A stretch of 64,000 nt of DNA from Zhihengliuella alba (GCF_039538765.1 NZ_BAABCJ010000002.1:434001-498000), one strand, 5' to 3'; positions 52,584-61,744 are shown, counted from the stretch's first letter. Translations and numbers: made by a program. The notes: generated by a model from the sequence alone, not told the origin.

Positions 52584-52615
52584 CTGTAGACGAGTTGTAT
52601 ACAGCTTGTCTACAG
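52584..52615 (-). promoter_or_regulatory. Phased triple GntR operator
   Basis: CTGTAGAC / GAG / TTGTATACAG / CTT / GTCTACAG: the full 32 bp are an inverted repeat with only four mismatching positions. It contains three GT[A/C][G/T]AC-type hexamers (52586, 52597, 52608) exactly 11 bp apart, about one helical turn. It lies about 70 nt before the transporter start. Confidence 0.8.
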
Positions 52616-52657
52616 CCGTTCCCGGTGACGGGATCCGCCCACCCCGGCGTTGGGCCG

Positions 52658-54514
52658 CTACTCCTCCCCGGCGCCCGAGGGCAGGTCCGTCTCGCGCCCC
52701 GGAGCGACAGCATCGCGCCGACACAGCTCCCAGGAGCGCGTGATCCGCAGCCTCGCGAGGAAGTCCTCGTCGTGGCTGACGACCAGCAGGCCTCCCGCGT
52801 AGGCCTCCAGCGCCTCGACGAGCTGGTCCACCGACTCCAGGTCGAGGTTGTTGGTGGGCTCGTCGAGCAGCAGCAGCTGCGGCGCCGGGTCCGCCAGGAG
52901 GATGCGGGCCAGGGCCACCCGGAAACGCTCCCCTCCGGACAGCTGCCCCACGGGCTGGTCCACCCGGCCGCCGCGGAAGTGGAAGCGGGCCAGTCGCGCC
53001 CGGACGGTTCCCGGCGCCGCCGCGGGCGCGGCCGAGCGGACGTTCTCGAGCACGCTCGCCGCGTCGTCGAGGCCGGCCCAGCCCTCCTCCTGTCCCCTCG
53101 ACTGTCCCCTCGGCCGCGAGTCCAGGCGCTGACGCAGGTATCCCACGGGGACGACCGCAGCGTCGGCCACCTGCTGCAGCAACGTGGTCTTCCCGGCCCC
53201 GTTGCGCCCGGCGACGGCGATCCGCTCCGGCCCCCGGATCGACAGGGCCGGCTCTGGCAGCGTCGGTGCGGGCGGCGGGTCCAAGGGCCCCGGCCCGCCG
53301 TCCGGGCCGACGGCCGCATCCACCGGCACCCCGCCGTCGTGCACGAGGATCCCGTCCGGCAGCCGGAGCGAGAGCTCGGCCAGCACTCGGCCGGCCGGGA
53401 CCTCCGTGCCGGGCAGATCGATGGCGATGGACCGGTCTGCGGGGAGGCGGCCGCGGGCGTCCTCGAGCCGGGCCCGGGCGCCCTCCTCCCGTGCGGCGCG
53501 CTGGCTCCGCTGCCGCCCCGCGCTCTCCTCGGCCCGCTTGCGCAGGTGGTTGGCGAGGATCTTCGGCATCGAGTCGGCGGCCGCCCGGCCCTGACGGGCA
53601 CGCCGGGCGAGCTTGGTCTGGTCCTCGATGCGCTGGCGCTTCTCGGCGGACACCTGGGCCGCGGCCTCGCGGACCCGCCGCTCGGCAAGGCCGCGCTCGG
53701 CCTCGACCGCAGCGACGTAGCTGTCCCACGCCCCGCCGTGGAGGCGCAGGTCGGCGTGGTCGGCGGTGCCGCCGCGGACCTGGACGGGCCGCAGCTCGGC
53801 GATGGCGTCGACGCGGCGGAGGAGTGCGACGTCGTGGCTCACCACGAGCAGCGTGCCCGGCCACCGCTCGACGGCCGCGTGGAAGCGGCGGCGGGCGAGG
53901 CGATCCAGGTTGTTGGTCGGCTCGTCGAGGACGGCGAGCGCGTCCGGGCCGGCGCGGAGCTCGATGCCGGCGAGCCCGACGATCATGGCCTCGCCGCCGG
54001 AGAGCGTGCCGACGGTGCGGTCGAGGAACGCCGGCGAGTCGGCCGGCAGCCCGTAGCCGGCCAGGAGTGTGCCGGCGCGCTCCTCGAGGTCCCAGTCGTC
54101 GCCGACCGCCTCCATGTTCTCGACGAGCCCCTCCTCCCGCCCGGCGAGGACGGCGCGCAGGGCGGCCAGCTGGTCCGCGATGCCCAGCAGTGAGGCCACG
54201 GTCCGGTCGGAGACCAGCGTCAGGCGCTGCGGCAGGTACAGCGGGCGGCGCGCCGCGGGGGCGCCGCCGGGGCCGATCGGCGCCTCCGAGTGGGTGACTT
54301 GTCCGCTGGTCGGCTGGAGGTCGCCGACGATCAGGCGGAGCAGCGCGGTCTTGCCCGTGCCGTTGGAGCCGACGATCCCGACGCGGCCGGACAGCGTGGC
54401 CGTGAGCTCATCGAAGATCCGGCGGCCGTCGGGCCAGTCGAAGGTGAGGCGGTTCAGGACGACGGCGGGCCCGGGCGTCTGCGGCTGGACGGAGGTGTGA
54501 TGTGGATTCTGCAT
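52658..54514 (-). CDS. ABC-F subfamily ATPase
   Basis: Soluble protein of 618 residues with two ATP-binding domains and no membrane helices. NBD1: GIVGSNGTGKTALLRLI (about 45-61), LSGGEAMIVGLAGIEL, LAVLDEPTNNLD. NBD2: IAVAGRNGAGKTTLLQQV (about 418-435), LSGGERFRVALARILL, LLLLDEPTNNLDLESVDQLV. The linker between domains (about 270-350) is a charged coiled-coil-like arm. ABC-F proteins act on ribosomes, either in antibiotic protection or translation control; which one is not decidable here. The 153-nt leader is long enough for attenuation, but no uORF was established. Confidence 0.9.
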   Translation of the reverse strand: MQNPHHTSVQPQTPGPAVVLNRLTFDWPDGRRIFDELTATLSGRVGIVGSNGTGKTALLRLIVGDLQPTSGQVTHSEAPIGPGGAPAARRPLYLPQRLTLVSDRTVASLLGIADQLAALRAVLAGREEGLVENMEAVGDDWDLEERAGTLLAGYGLPADSPAFLDRTVGTLSGGEAMIVGLAGIELRAGPDALAVLDEPTNNLDRLARRRFHAAVERWPGTLLVVSHDVALLRRVDAIAELRPVQVRGGTADHADLRLHGGAWDSYVAAVEAERGLAERRVREAAAQVSAEKRQRIEDQTKLARRARQGRAAADSMPKILANHLRKRAEESAGRQRSQRAAREEGARARLEDARGRLPADRSIAIDLPGTEVPAGRVLAELSLRLPDGILVHDGGVPVDAAVGPDGGPGPLDPPPAPTLPEPALSIRGPERIAVAGRNGAGKTTLLQQVADAAVVPVGYLRQRLDSRPRGQSRGQEEGWAGLDDAASVLENVRSAAPAAAPGTVRARLARFHFRGGRVDQPVGQLSGGERFRVALARILLADPAPQLLLLDEPTNNLDLESVDQLVEALEAYAGGLLVVSHDEDFLARLRITRSWELCRRDAVAPGRETDLPSGAGEE

Positions 54515-54667
54515 GGCGCTCCCGTGGGGACGAAGGTGCGCCGACGGGGTCCCGTGGCGCTCAGCGGAGGGCGCGGGAAGAATCCACTTTCAGTTCCTCA
54601 CGTCGGGGACAGGGCTGGACCAGTATCGCTCCAGTCATTGAGACATGTCAATGACTCACCGGCTCGC

Positions 54668-57600
54668 TCATCCGACCGGCTGCGGTACGCGGGCCGCCAC
54701 GGCGAGGACGCCGGCGTCGTGCGTGACCAGGACGACGGCCCGGTCGGCGAGCGCCGCCTGCAGGTCGCGGATCAATGCGATCGCCTCGTCCTGCCCCAGG
54801 TGCGCGGTGGGCTCGTCGAGGAGCACCACGTCGGCTCTCGCCAGCAGCGCCCGGGCCACGGCCAGTCGCTGTCGCTGCCCGCCGGAGAGCCGGTGCCCTC
54901 CCGCGCCGATCGGCGCGTCCAGCCCCTCGGGCTGGGCGGCCAGCCAGTCCCCCAGCCCGACCCTGTCCAGCACCTCCGTCAGCTCCGCATCGGTGGGCTG
55001 GTCGCGGAGATCGCGACCGAGGCCGAGGTTCCGGCGCACGGTGGAGTCGAAGAGGTGTGCCTCCTGGGGGCACCACGCGACCCGGCCCAGGTCCTCCGGC
55101 GTGGCCGCCCGCCAGCCGCCATCGGGCTTGTTCACCTCGAGCTGGCCGGACCACAGCGGGAGGGCGCCGAGGAGCGCGGCGAGCACCGTCGACTTCCCGG
55201 ATCCCGAGGGCCCCTGCAGGACGGCCCACCGCCCGGGCGTCGCCTCGAGGTCGAGTGCCTCGACGACGGCGGCGCCGGGTTCCCAGCCGACCGTCGCGCC
55301 CCGGAGGCGGAGACCGCCGAGCCGGGCGCCGTCGTCGTGCTCGGGAGCATCGGTGCGGCCGGACCCGGCGCGCGCCGCGGCTGCCGCGTCGGACGGTGCC
55401 CCTGCACGGGGGCGCCGGGGGCCCGCCGCGAGGACGGCGCCCAGCCGGTCCAGGCCGTCCCCGAGCTGACGGGCACGCTGCGCCGAGGAGGCGGTCTGCG
55501 CGATCGGCTCGCCGAGGGCCAGGAGCAGGAGCGCGGCGATGGCGGCCTGCTCGCCCGTGAGCTCCACCCCGCCGAGGGCCGGCAGCGCGAGCGCCAGGAC
55601 CGCCGCCGTCGCGCTGATCAGCGCCGCCCCGCCGAGCGCCAAGCCTCCGGTGCGCGCGGAGGCACGGAGCCGCTGCGTCTGGCGGCGGTCCTGCGCGGCG
55701 AACTCGGCGAGCACCCGGTCCCGTGTGCCGTTCCCGGCGAGATCGTCGGCGGCGCGCAGCAGGCCCGGCACGCGACCGGCCAGCCAGGCCTGGTGCGCGG
55801 CGATGCGGGTCCCGGTGCTGCGCTCGGACGCCAGGACGGCCGCCGGCAGCACCACGAAGGCGGCGAGGCCCAGCACCAGGGCGACGCCGAGGGCGGACGG
55901 CACCCAGAGGGCGAGGGCGCCGCAGGCCAGCAGCCAGGTGGCCGCGGCCGCCACCGGGGGGACGACGACGCGCGGCAGGACATCGCGCACGTCGTCGACG
56001 CGCTGCACCAGGAGGCCGAGCGCCCCGCCGCCGCGGGTGATGGGGCCCCACCACCGCGGGTCGGCGGCGAGCACCTCCCAGAGACGTTCGCGCAGGCGGC
56101 CGGCCCACCCCAGGAGCGCGTCATGGACGGCGAGCTGCTCCAGGTAGTGCAGCAGCGCCCGGCCGATACCGAAGAAGCGCACGCCGACCACGGCGACCAT
56201 CAGGTGCAGCATCGGCGGCTGGTAGCTCGCGTTGACGATCAGCCAGCCCGAGACGCCACTGAGCGCCGCCCCGAAGGCAACCGCCGCCGCGGCGTAGAGC
56301 AGTCCCGTGGCCAGGCCCCAGCGGCCGAACCACGGCAGCCCGCGCAGCACGGTCCGCCACGAGCGAGGCCTGCGGCGTCCTGCGCCGGTAGCGGTGGCCT
56401 CGCGGGCAGCGGCGGCCTCGCGGGCAGCGGCGGCCTCGCGGGCGGCGGCGGCCTCGCGAGGTGCCGGTCGAGAACCGTCGCGGTCGGCCGGCGACGCCAG
56501 CTGAGCACGGCCGCCACCGCGAGATGCCAATCGAGCACGGTCATCACCGCGAGATGCCAATCGAGCACCTGAGGTGGGGTCGGGCGCGTGCTGGAGTGGA
56601 ACCTCGCGGACGGCCTCGTGCTGCATCGAGATCTCGCGCACGGAAGGGTGCTGATTCGAAACCTCGCGTACGGGCACGTGCCGGCCCGGCATGTCCCGGG
56701 CCCGGGAGAGCGTGACGACGGAGGACGCCTCGGGACCGTCCGCCGCAGCCGACGCGCGCTCGGCCGCGGGCGCTACCGTCGGGTCGGCTGCGGGCGCCAC
56801 CGTCGGTTCTGCGGCGAGCACCCCCGTCGCCTGGCCCCTGGGACCGTCCGCCCCGGCGCGCCGGTCGCGCAGCTGCGCTGCGAGGGCACGGTCGTGGGTC
56901 GCGACCAACAGGGCCACGGCCCGGCGCGTGCGGTGCGCGGGCTGCATCAGGTCGACGAGAGCCTCCCGGACGGCCTGCGCCGAGTCCTCATCGAGGTGCG
57001 CCGTCGGCTCGTCGGCGACCAGGAGCCACCCGGCCTCCCCGGCGCCTGCTCGTGCGGCAGCCTGGGCCCCGCCGTCCGTCCCGCCGTCCAGTTCCGTCCC
57101 GAGTCGGGCGAAGGCCCGGGCCACCGCCAGCCGGCGCAGCTCCCCCGGGCTCATGCTCTGCGGCGACCGCCGCCCGTATCCTTCGAGCCGCACGCGCCCC
57201 AACAGTCGGTCCGACGCTGCCGGGTCCAGCGGGACGCCGGCGGCGAGCTCGAGCTCGGCCGCGACGGTGGGCTCCGTGAACCGTGGATGCTGCGGGATGT
57301 AGGCCGCGGGCATGCGGCGCTCCAGCGTCCCGGCCACCGCGGCCCCGGCCGGCAGCAGTCCCAGCACGGCCTTCAGGACGGTGGACTTCCCCGACCCGCT
57401 CCCCGTGTCCAGCACGTGCACGTCGCCGGCGCGCAGGCGCAGGTCGGGCGCGGTGACGGTCGCGCCGCCGTCGTACCGGATCTCCAGTCCGGAGAGTACG
57501 ACGGCGTCCGCACCCGCCGCTCGCCCGTCGCGGTGCTCCTGGGTCTCGGGTTTGGAGTCGGCACCCGGCGCGGGGGCGGCGACGGCCGCCCTGGCCCGGC

Positions 57601-58633
57601 GCATGGCCTCCGCGCCGTCCTCGGATGCGTGGAAGGCGTTGCCGACCTCGCGCAGCGGCAGGTAGCACTCGGGCGCGAGGATCAGCGCCAGCAGACCGGC
57701 CTCGAGCGCCATGTCCCCGTGGACCAGGCGGACGCCGATGAACACGGCGACGAGGGCCACGGAGAGGGTGGCGATCAGCTCCAGGGCGAGCCCGGACAGG
57801 AATGCGGTGCGCAGGGTGCCCAGGGTGGCGCGGCGGTAGTCGTCCGAGACCTTCCCGAGCGCGCCGCCGCGGCCGGCCGCTCGGCGGAGGCCGATGAGCG
57901 CCGGCAGGCCCTGGGCCAGCTCCAGCAGGTGGGCGCTGAGGCGGGCCAGGCCGTCGGCCGCCGTGGCGATGCGGTCCTGGGTGTGCAGGCCGATCAGGAT
58001 CATGAAGATCGGGATCAGCGGGACGGTCAGCAGGATCACGAGCGCCGAGACCCAGTCCGCGAGCAGGATCCGGGTGCCGACCACGAGCGGGACCACGGGC
58101 GCCGCCGCGAGGGCCGGCAGGAATTTGGTGTAGTAGCCGTCCAGGCCGTCCAGGCCCCGCGTGGCCAGGCCGGCGAGTTCGCCGGCCGGCAGCCGGGTGG
58201 ACGACGTGTGGGCGGACGGCGCTTGGGTGGGCGATGTGCGGGTGGACGATGAGTGCGTGGGCGACACGTGCGTGGGCGACGTGTGGGTGGGCGGCAGGTC
58301 GGTGGACTCGGCCGTTCCGGGGCCGGCGCCGAGGGCCCCGCCGCGCAGACCGGCCGCGAGCAGCTCCGCGCGCAGGCCCTCCTTGGCGCCGAGCCCGGCC
58401 CGGCCCGCCAGGGCCTGCCCCGCCCAGACAGCCACGGCCCGCAGGACCGCACCGGTCAGGCCGAGCGACAGCGTGCGCGGCACGTCCAGCGCGCCCCCGG
58501 CGGCGAGCGCGGCGATCCCGCCCGCCAGCGCCTCGGCGATCAGGATCAGCCCCACCGCCTTGAGCGCCGCCAGCCCCGCCAGCCCGGCGAGGACCAGCCG
58601 GGTCCCGGGTGTGTCCGGCAGTTCGGGCCGCAT
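54668..58633 (-). CDS. cydDC: Fused CydDC thiol reductant ABC exporter
   Basis: Single open frame of 1321 residues that contains both halves of CydDC. CydD half: TMD (about 15-350), Walker A DTGSGSGKST near 412, signature MSPGELRRLAVARAFA (SPGE in place of SGGQ), LLVADEPTAHLDEDS. CydC half: TMD from about 755, Walker A GPSGSGKST near 1146, LSGGQRQRLAVARALL, VVLLDEPTAHLGQDE. The halves are joined by an about 160-residue low-complexity linker; another repetitive insert (PTHTSPTHVSPTH-like) lies at about 105-145. It exports cysteine/glutathione needed for bd-oxidase assembly. Start overlaps the cydB stop by one base. Confidence 0.93.
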   Translation of the reverse strand: MRPELPDTPGTRLVLAGLAGLAALKAVGLILIAEALAGGIAALAAGGALDVPRTLSLGLTGAVLRAVAVWAGQALAGRAGLGAKEGLRAELLAAGLRGGALGAGPGTAESTDLPPTHTSPTHVSPTHSSSTRTSPTQAPSAHTSSTRLPAGELAGLATRGLDGLDGYYTKFLPALAAAPVVPLVVGTRILLADWVSALVILLTVPLIPIFMILIGLHTQDRIATAADGLARLSAHLLELAQGLPALIGLRRAAGRGGALGKVSDDYRRATLGTLRTAFLSGLALELIATLSVALVAVFIGVRLVHGDMALEAGLLALILAPECYLPLREVGNAFHASEDGAEAMRRARAAVAAPAPGADSKPETQEHRDGRAAGADAVVLSGLEIRYDGGATVTAPDLRLRAGDVHVLDTGSGSGKSTVLKAVLGLLPAGAAVAGTLERRMPAAYIPQHPRFTEPTVAAELELAAGVPLDPAASDRLLGRVRLEGYGRRSPQSMSPGELRRLAVARAFARLGTELDGGTDGGAQAAARAGAGEAGWLLVADEPTAHLDEDSAQAVREALVDLMQPAHRTRRAVALLVATHDRALAAQLRDRRAGADGPRGQATGVLAAEPTVAPAADPTVAPAAERASAAADGPEASSVVTLSRARDMPGRHVPVREVSNQHPSVREISMQHEAVREVPLQHAPDPTSGARLASRGDDRARLASRGGGRAQLASPADRDGSRPAPREAAAAREAAAAREAAAAREATATGAGRRRPRSWRTVLRGLPWFGRWGLATGLLYAAAAVAFGAALSGVSGWLIVNASYQPPMLHLMVAVVGVRFFGIGRALLHYLEQLAVHDALLGWAGRLRERLWEVLAADPRWWGPITRGGGALGLLVQRVDDVRDVLPRVVVPPVAAAATWLLACGALALWVPSALGVALVLGLAAFVVLPAAVLASERSTGTRIAAHQAWLAGRVPGLLRAADDLAGNGTRDRVLAEFAAQDRRQTQRLRASARTGGLALGGAALISATAAVLALALPALGGVELTGEQAAIAALLLLALGEPIAQTASSAQRARQLGDGLDRLGAVLAAGPRRPRAGAPSDAAAAARAGSGRTDAPEHDDGARLGGLRLRGATVGWEPGAAVVEALDLEATPGRWAVLQGPSGSGKSTVLAALLGALPLWSGQLEVNKPDGGWRAATPEDLGRVAWCPQEAHLFDSTVRRNLGLGRDLRDQPTDAELTEVLDRVGLGDWLAAQPEGLDAPIGAGGHRLSGGQRQRLAVARALLARADVVLLDEPTAHLGQDEAIALIRDLQAALADRAVVLVTHDAGVLAVAARVPQPVG
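56397..56460 (-). repeat. 18-bp in-frame repeat in CydDC linker
   Basis: GCCTCGCGGGCAGCGGCG three times plus a partial copy, coding for REAAAA-type repeats. Neighbouring linker DNA (to about 56870) holds further imperfect repeats coding for SNQHPSVREI/MQHEAVREV and RLASRGDDRA-like units. Confidence 0.88.
58200..58300 (-). repeat. Imperfect 15-bp-like repeat inserted in CydD membrane domain
   Basis: The coding strand gives THTSPTHVSPTHSSSTRTSP and TQAPSAHTSST: about six [ST]P[TS]H/SS[TS] units between two CydD membrane segments, absent from ordinary CydD proteins as far as I know. Confidence 0.8.
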
Positions 58634-59655
58634 CAGACGATCGCCCGCACCGGGTGCGGCGCGGGGATGTGCCGCTCGCTCAGCCGCTGGCGGAACACCC
58701 AGTAGGTCCAGGCCTGGTAGGCCAGCACCAGCGGGATCCCGAACGCCGCCACCACGCTCATCACGCCGAGGGTGTACGGGGTGGAGGACGCGTTCTGGAC
58801 CGTCAGGTCGAAGGCCGGGTCCAGCGTCGACGGCAGCACCACGGGGTAGACGGACACGAAGATCGCGGCGACGCCGGCGAGCAGGAAGGCGCCCAGGCCG
58901 GCGAACGTCCAGCCCTCGCGGCCGCCCCGGGCGGCGGCCCAGGCCCCGGCGAGGACGACGACGGCGGTCGCCAGCAGCGCCCAGCCGGCGGTCCTGCCGT
59001 GGCCGTCGACCACGACGGCGGCCCAGGCCGCCAGGGGCACGGCGAAGGCGGGCAGCGCACGGCGCAGGATGCGGCCGGTGCGGCGGCGGATGTCGCCGTC
59101 GGTCTTCAGCGACAGGAACGCGAGGGCATGGACCAGGCAGAAGCCGACGGCGGCGAGCCCGCCGAGGACCGCATAGCCGTTGAACCACGCGAAGGCCCCG
59201 CCCACGCGGTCGCCGTTGGCGTCCAGGGGTAGACCCGTGGTCGTCAGCGCCAGCAGGGCCCCGATGCCGAAGGCGGCCGCGTAGCTGCCGGCGCAGAGCG
59301 CCCAGGTCCAGAGGCTGCGGGCCAGCGCCGTGTGCGCCTTGCCGCGGTACTCGAACGCCACGGCGCGGAAGATCAGGGCCAGGAGGACCAGCACGAGCGG
59401 CACGTACAGCGCGGAGAAGAGGGACGCGTACCAGTACGGGAAGGCGGCGAAGGTGGCGCCGCCGGCCGTGAGCAGCCAGACCTCGTTGCCGTCCCACACC
59501 GGGCCGATGGTGTTGATGAGGACGCGGCGCTGGCTCTCCCCGCGGGCGAAGCCGCGCAGGAGCATGCCGACCCCGAGATCGAAGCCCTCGAGGAAGAGGT
59601 AGCCCGCCCAGAGGACCGCGATCAGGATGAACCAGAGCGTGGGGAGGAATTCCAT
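58633..59655 (-). CDS. cydB: Cytochrome bd oxidase subunit II CydB
   Basis: Protein of 340 residues with eight to nine membrane helices. N-terminal WFILIAVLWAGYLFLEGFDLGVGML and GPVWDGNEVWLLTAGGATFAAFP are the conserved CydB segments (Trp/Asp/Glu residues of the CydAB interface). It pairs with CydA in the high-affinity quinol oxidase. The gap to cydA is 52 nt; the cydDC start overlaps its stop. Typical length for actinobacterial CydB. Confidence 0.96.
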   Translation of the reverse strand: MEFLPTLWFILIAVLWAGYLFLEGFDLGVGMLLRGFARGESQRRVLINTIGPVWDGNEVWLLTAGGATFAAFPYWYASLFSALYVPLVLVLLALIFRAVAFEYRGKAHTALARSLWTWALCAGSYAAAFGIGALLALTTTGLPLDANGDRVGGAFAWFNGYAVLGGLAAVGFCLVHALAFLSLKTDGDIRRRTGRILRRALPAFAVPLAAWAAVVVDGHGRTAGWALLATAVVVLAGAWAAARGGREGWTFAGLGAFLLAGVAAIFVSVYPVVLPSTLDPAFDLTVQNASSTPYTLGVMSVVAAFGIPLVLAYQAWTYWVFRQRLSERHIPAPHPVRAIV

Positions 59656-59707
59656 GGTGTCCGTCTCTCGTCAGTTTCGTCAGGGGACAGGTCGGTCGGC
59701 GGGGCCG

Positions 59708-61348
59708 TCAGTACGCGAAGGCCAGGACGTCGTCGCCGCCGTGTGCGCCCGGCGCGCCGTCGGAGTCGTCGCCGGAGTCGCCATCCGGGCCGGCTGCCGG
59801 CCCGAGCTCCGGCATCGCCGAGCCGACGCCGCCGCGCACGTACCGGGTCAGGAGCACCAGCTCCACCACGGCGAGCGCGGCGTAGACACTGGTCAGCGCC
59901 ACGGTGGAGAACAGCAGCTCGCCGGCGCTCACCCCCGGCGACACGGCCGCCGCGGTGAACATGAAGACCTGGTCGACGCCGTCGAAGTCGGGGTTGGGCG
60001 CCACCACGAACGGCTGGCGGCCCATCTCCGTGAAGATCCACCCCGCCGAGTTCGCGGCGAACGGCGCGGCGATGCCGAGCACCGCCAGCCGGGAGACCCA
60101 CTTCCCGCCCGGCACCGTGCCCCGGCGGGTCAGCCAGAGGGCCACGGCGGCGGCGAACGCGGCGATCCCGCCAAAGGTGATCATCATGCGGAAGCCCCAG
60201 TAGGTGACCTCCATCAGCGGCAGGTAGTTGATCTCCTGACCGGCACGGTCGCCGTACATCGGGTCGTCCGGCAGGTGGGTGCCGTACTTCTCCTGGTACT
60301 CCGGCAGCAGCGTGTTGACGCCCTTGATCTCGGTGGTGAAGTCGCCGTTGGCCAGGTAGGACAGCAGGCCGGGGAGCTCGTAGACGGCGACGACGTCGTC
60401 GCAGGTGGTGGCGCCGTCGCTGGAGAGGTCGCCGATGGTGAGCACGGAGAACCCGGTGCCGTCGTGGCAGGCGGCCTCGGCGGCGGCCATCTTCATGGGC
60501 TGCTGCTCGAACATCAGCTGCGCCTGGTGGTGGCCGGTGAAGGCCGTGCCGAGGAACGCGACGACGGCGACGGCGGCTCCGACGCGCAGTGACGTGATCC
60601 AGACCCGGTAGTCGGTGCGGTCCCGGCCGCGGCCGTGGGAGGGGTCCTCGCCGACGACGACGCGGCCGGCGTCGTCGACCGTGTCGATCCCGGCCGCGCG
60701 CCGCCGGTGCAGGTGGAACCAGGAGATCCCCAGCAGGAAGGCGCCCGCGACGGCGAAGGCGCCGGCGATGGTGTGCGGGAAGGTGACCAGTGCGGTGATG
60801 TTGGTGAAGACCGCCCAGACGTCGGTCATGACGGCGCGGCCCTCGACGATCTCCGTCCCGACCGGGTGCTGCATCCAGGAGTTGGCGACGAGGATGAAGT
60901 AGGCGGAGAGGATGGTGGCCAGCGAGGCGCACCAGATGGTGGCGAGGTGGACCTTCTTCGGGAGCCGGTCCCAGCCGAAGATCCACAGGCCCAGGAAGGT
61001 CGACTCGACGAAGAACGCCAGCAGGGCCTCCATGGCCAGCGGGGCGCCGAAGACGTCGCCGACGAACCTGCTGTACTCGCTCCAGGCCATGCCGAACTGG
61101 AACTCCTGCACGATCCCGGTGGCGACGCCCATGATGAAGTTGATCAGGAAGAGCTTGCCCCAGAACTTGGTCATCCGCAGCCAGTGCTCCCGGCCGGTGC
61201 GAACCCAGGCCGTCTGGAAGACCGCCACCAGCAGGCCGAGCCCGATCGTCAGCGGCACCATGAGGAAGTGGTAGACCGTGGTGATGCCGAACTGCCACCG
61301 CGCGATGATCAGCGGGTCCGCATCGAGGACCGAGGTCAGGAAGTCCAT
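59708..61348 (-). CDS. cydA: Cytochrome bd oxidase subunit I CydA
   Basis: Protein of 546 residues. His27 in TTVYHFLMVPLTIGLG (b595/d ligand position) and the later His in VTFPHTIAGAF, QPMKMAAAEA (with the Lys/Glu of the quinol site), and GWIFTEMGRQPFVV are all present. The Q-loop region around 250-330 is of the short type. CydA oxidises quinol and reduces O2 without proton pumping. First gene of cydABDC, behind three tandem palindromes. ATG at 61348. Confidence 0.96.
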   Translation of the reverse strand: MDFLTSVLDADPLIIARWQFGITTVYHFLMVPLTIGLGLLVAVFQTAWVRTGREHWLRMTKFWGKLFLINFIMGVATGIVQEFQFGMAWSEYSRFVGDVFGAPLAMEALLAFFVESTFLGLWIFGWDRLPKKVHLATIWCASLATILSAYFILVANSWMQHPVGTEIVEGRAVMTDVWAVFTNITALVTFPHTIAGAFAVAGAFLLGISWFHLHRRRAAGIDTVDDAGRVVVGEDPSHGRGRDRTDYRVWITSLRVGAAVAVVAFLGTAFTGHHQAQLMFEQQPMKMAAAEAACHDGTGFSVLTIGDLSSDGATTCDDVVAVYELPGLLSYLANGDFTTEIKGVNTLLPEYQEKYGTHLPDDPMYGDRAGQEINYLPLMEVTYWGFRMMITFGGIAAFAAAVALWLTRRGTVPGGKWVSRLAVLGIAAPFAANSAGWIFTEMGRQPFVVAPNPDFDGVDQVFMFTAAAVSPGVSAGELLFSTVALTSVYAALAVVELVLLTRYVRGGVGSAMPELGPAAGPDGDSGDDSDGAPGAHGGDDVLAFAY

Positions 61349-61382
61349 TGCCGCTCCAGCCTGAGAGGGTTGCGAGGGTTAG

Positions 61383-61445
61383 TTCTACGCTCCGTAGAAC
61401 TACTTCTACGCTCAGTAGAATACTCCACTTCTACGGTCTGTAGAA
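61383..61445 (-). promoter_or_regulatory. Three tandem operators of cyd promoter
   Basis: Three 17-bp palindromes with the pattern TTCTAC-N5-GTAGAA: 61383-61399, 61404-61420 and 61429-61445. Arms are perfect in all three copies; spacers differ. Distances between starts are 21 and 25 bp. The outer TTCTACG...CGTAGAA/GTAGAA form resembles BlaI/MecI-family operators rather than a Rex site (TGTGAA...TTCACA). Confidence 0.88.
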
Positions 61446-61685
61446 CGTTGGCCTCGCCACGTTGCCGCCAGCCCGTGCGCCAACCCGTGCGCCTCGCCGG
61501 CGCCCCTTCGGTACCCCGCCGCGCCTGCACCCACCCCTCGCGTCATCGATGTGCCCCACATCACAATCGATCCGCAGATCCGCGGCCTCCCGGGGCTGCC
61601 GCCGTTTCCCAACCGCTCACCGACTCGCCGTCTCCCCTCGAGGGCTTGAATTCCGCTCCACCTGTATGTCGTTAATGTCCTCGCA
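61446..61685. other. cydA-desA intergenic DNA
   Basis: Between the cyd operators and the iron box no gene is visible; a 12-bp direct repeat (CCCGTGCGCC...) lies at about 61469-61492. Promoters of both divergent units must lie here. Confidence 0.5.
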
Positions 61686-61704
61686 TTAGGTAAGCCTTAC
61701 TTTA
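61686..61704 (+). promoter_or_regulatory. IdeR/DtxR-type iron box
   Basis: TTAGGTAAGCCTTACTTTA matches the 19-bp iron-box pattern TTAGGTTAGSCTAACCTAA at most positions and is palindromic around GC. It lies 41 nt before the desA start, so iron-replete cells should repress the siderophore genes. Confidence 0.85.
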
Positions 61705-61744
61705 GGGCTCAAGTGCAGACGCACTCACAGATCAGGAGATATCG

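Noticed and set aside
54515..54667. Antibiotic-sensing leader peptide before the ABC-F gene
   Set aside because: The 153-nt leader could hold one, but I could not find a convincing short frame with a ribosome site and competing hairpins.
58634..59497. Extension of the cydDC frame upstream through cydB
   Set aside because: The frame stays open only because of GC bias; the ATG at 58633 begins the recognisable CydD sequence and overlaps the cydB stop by one base.
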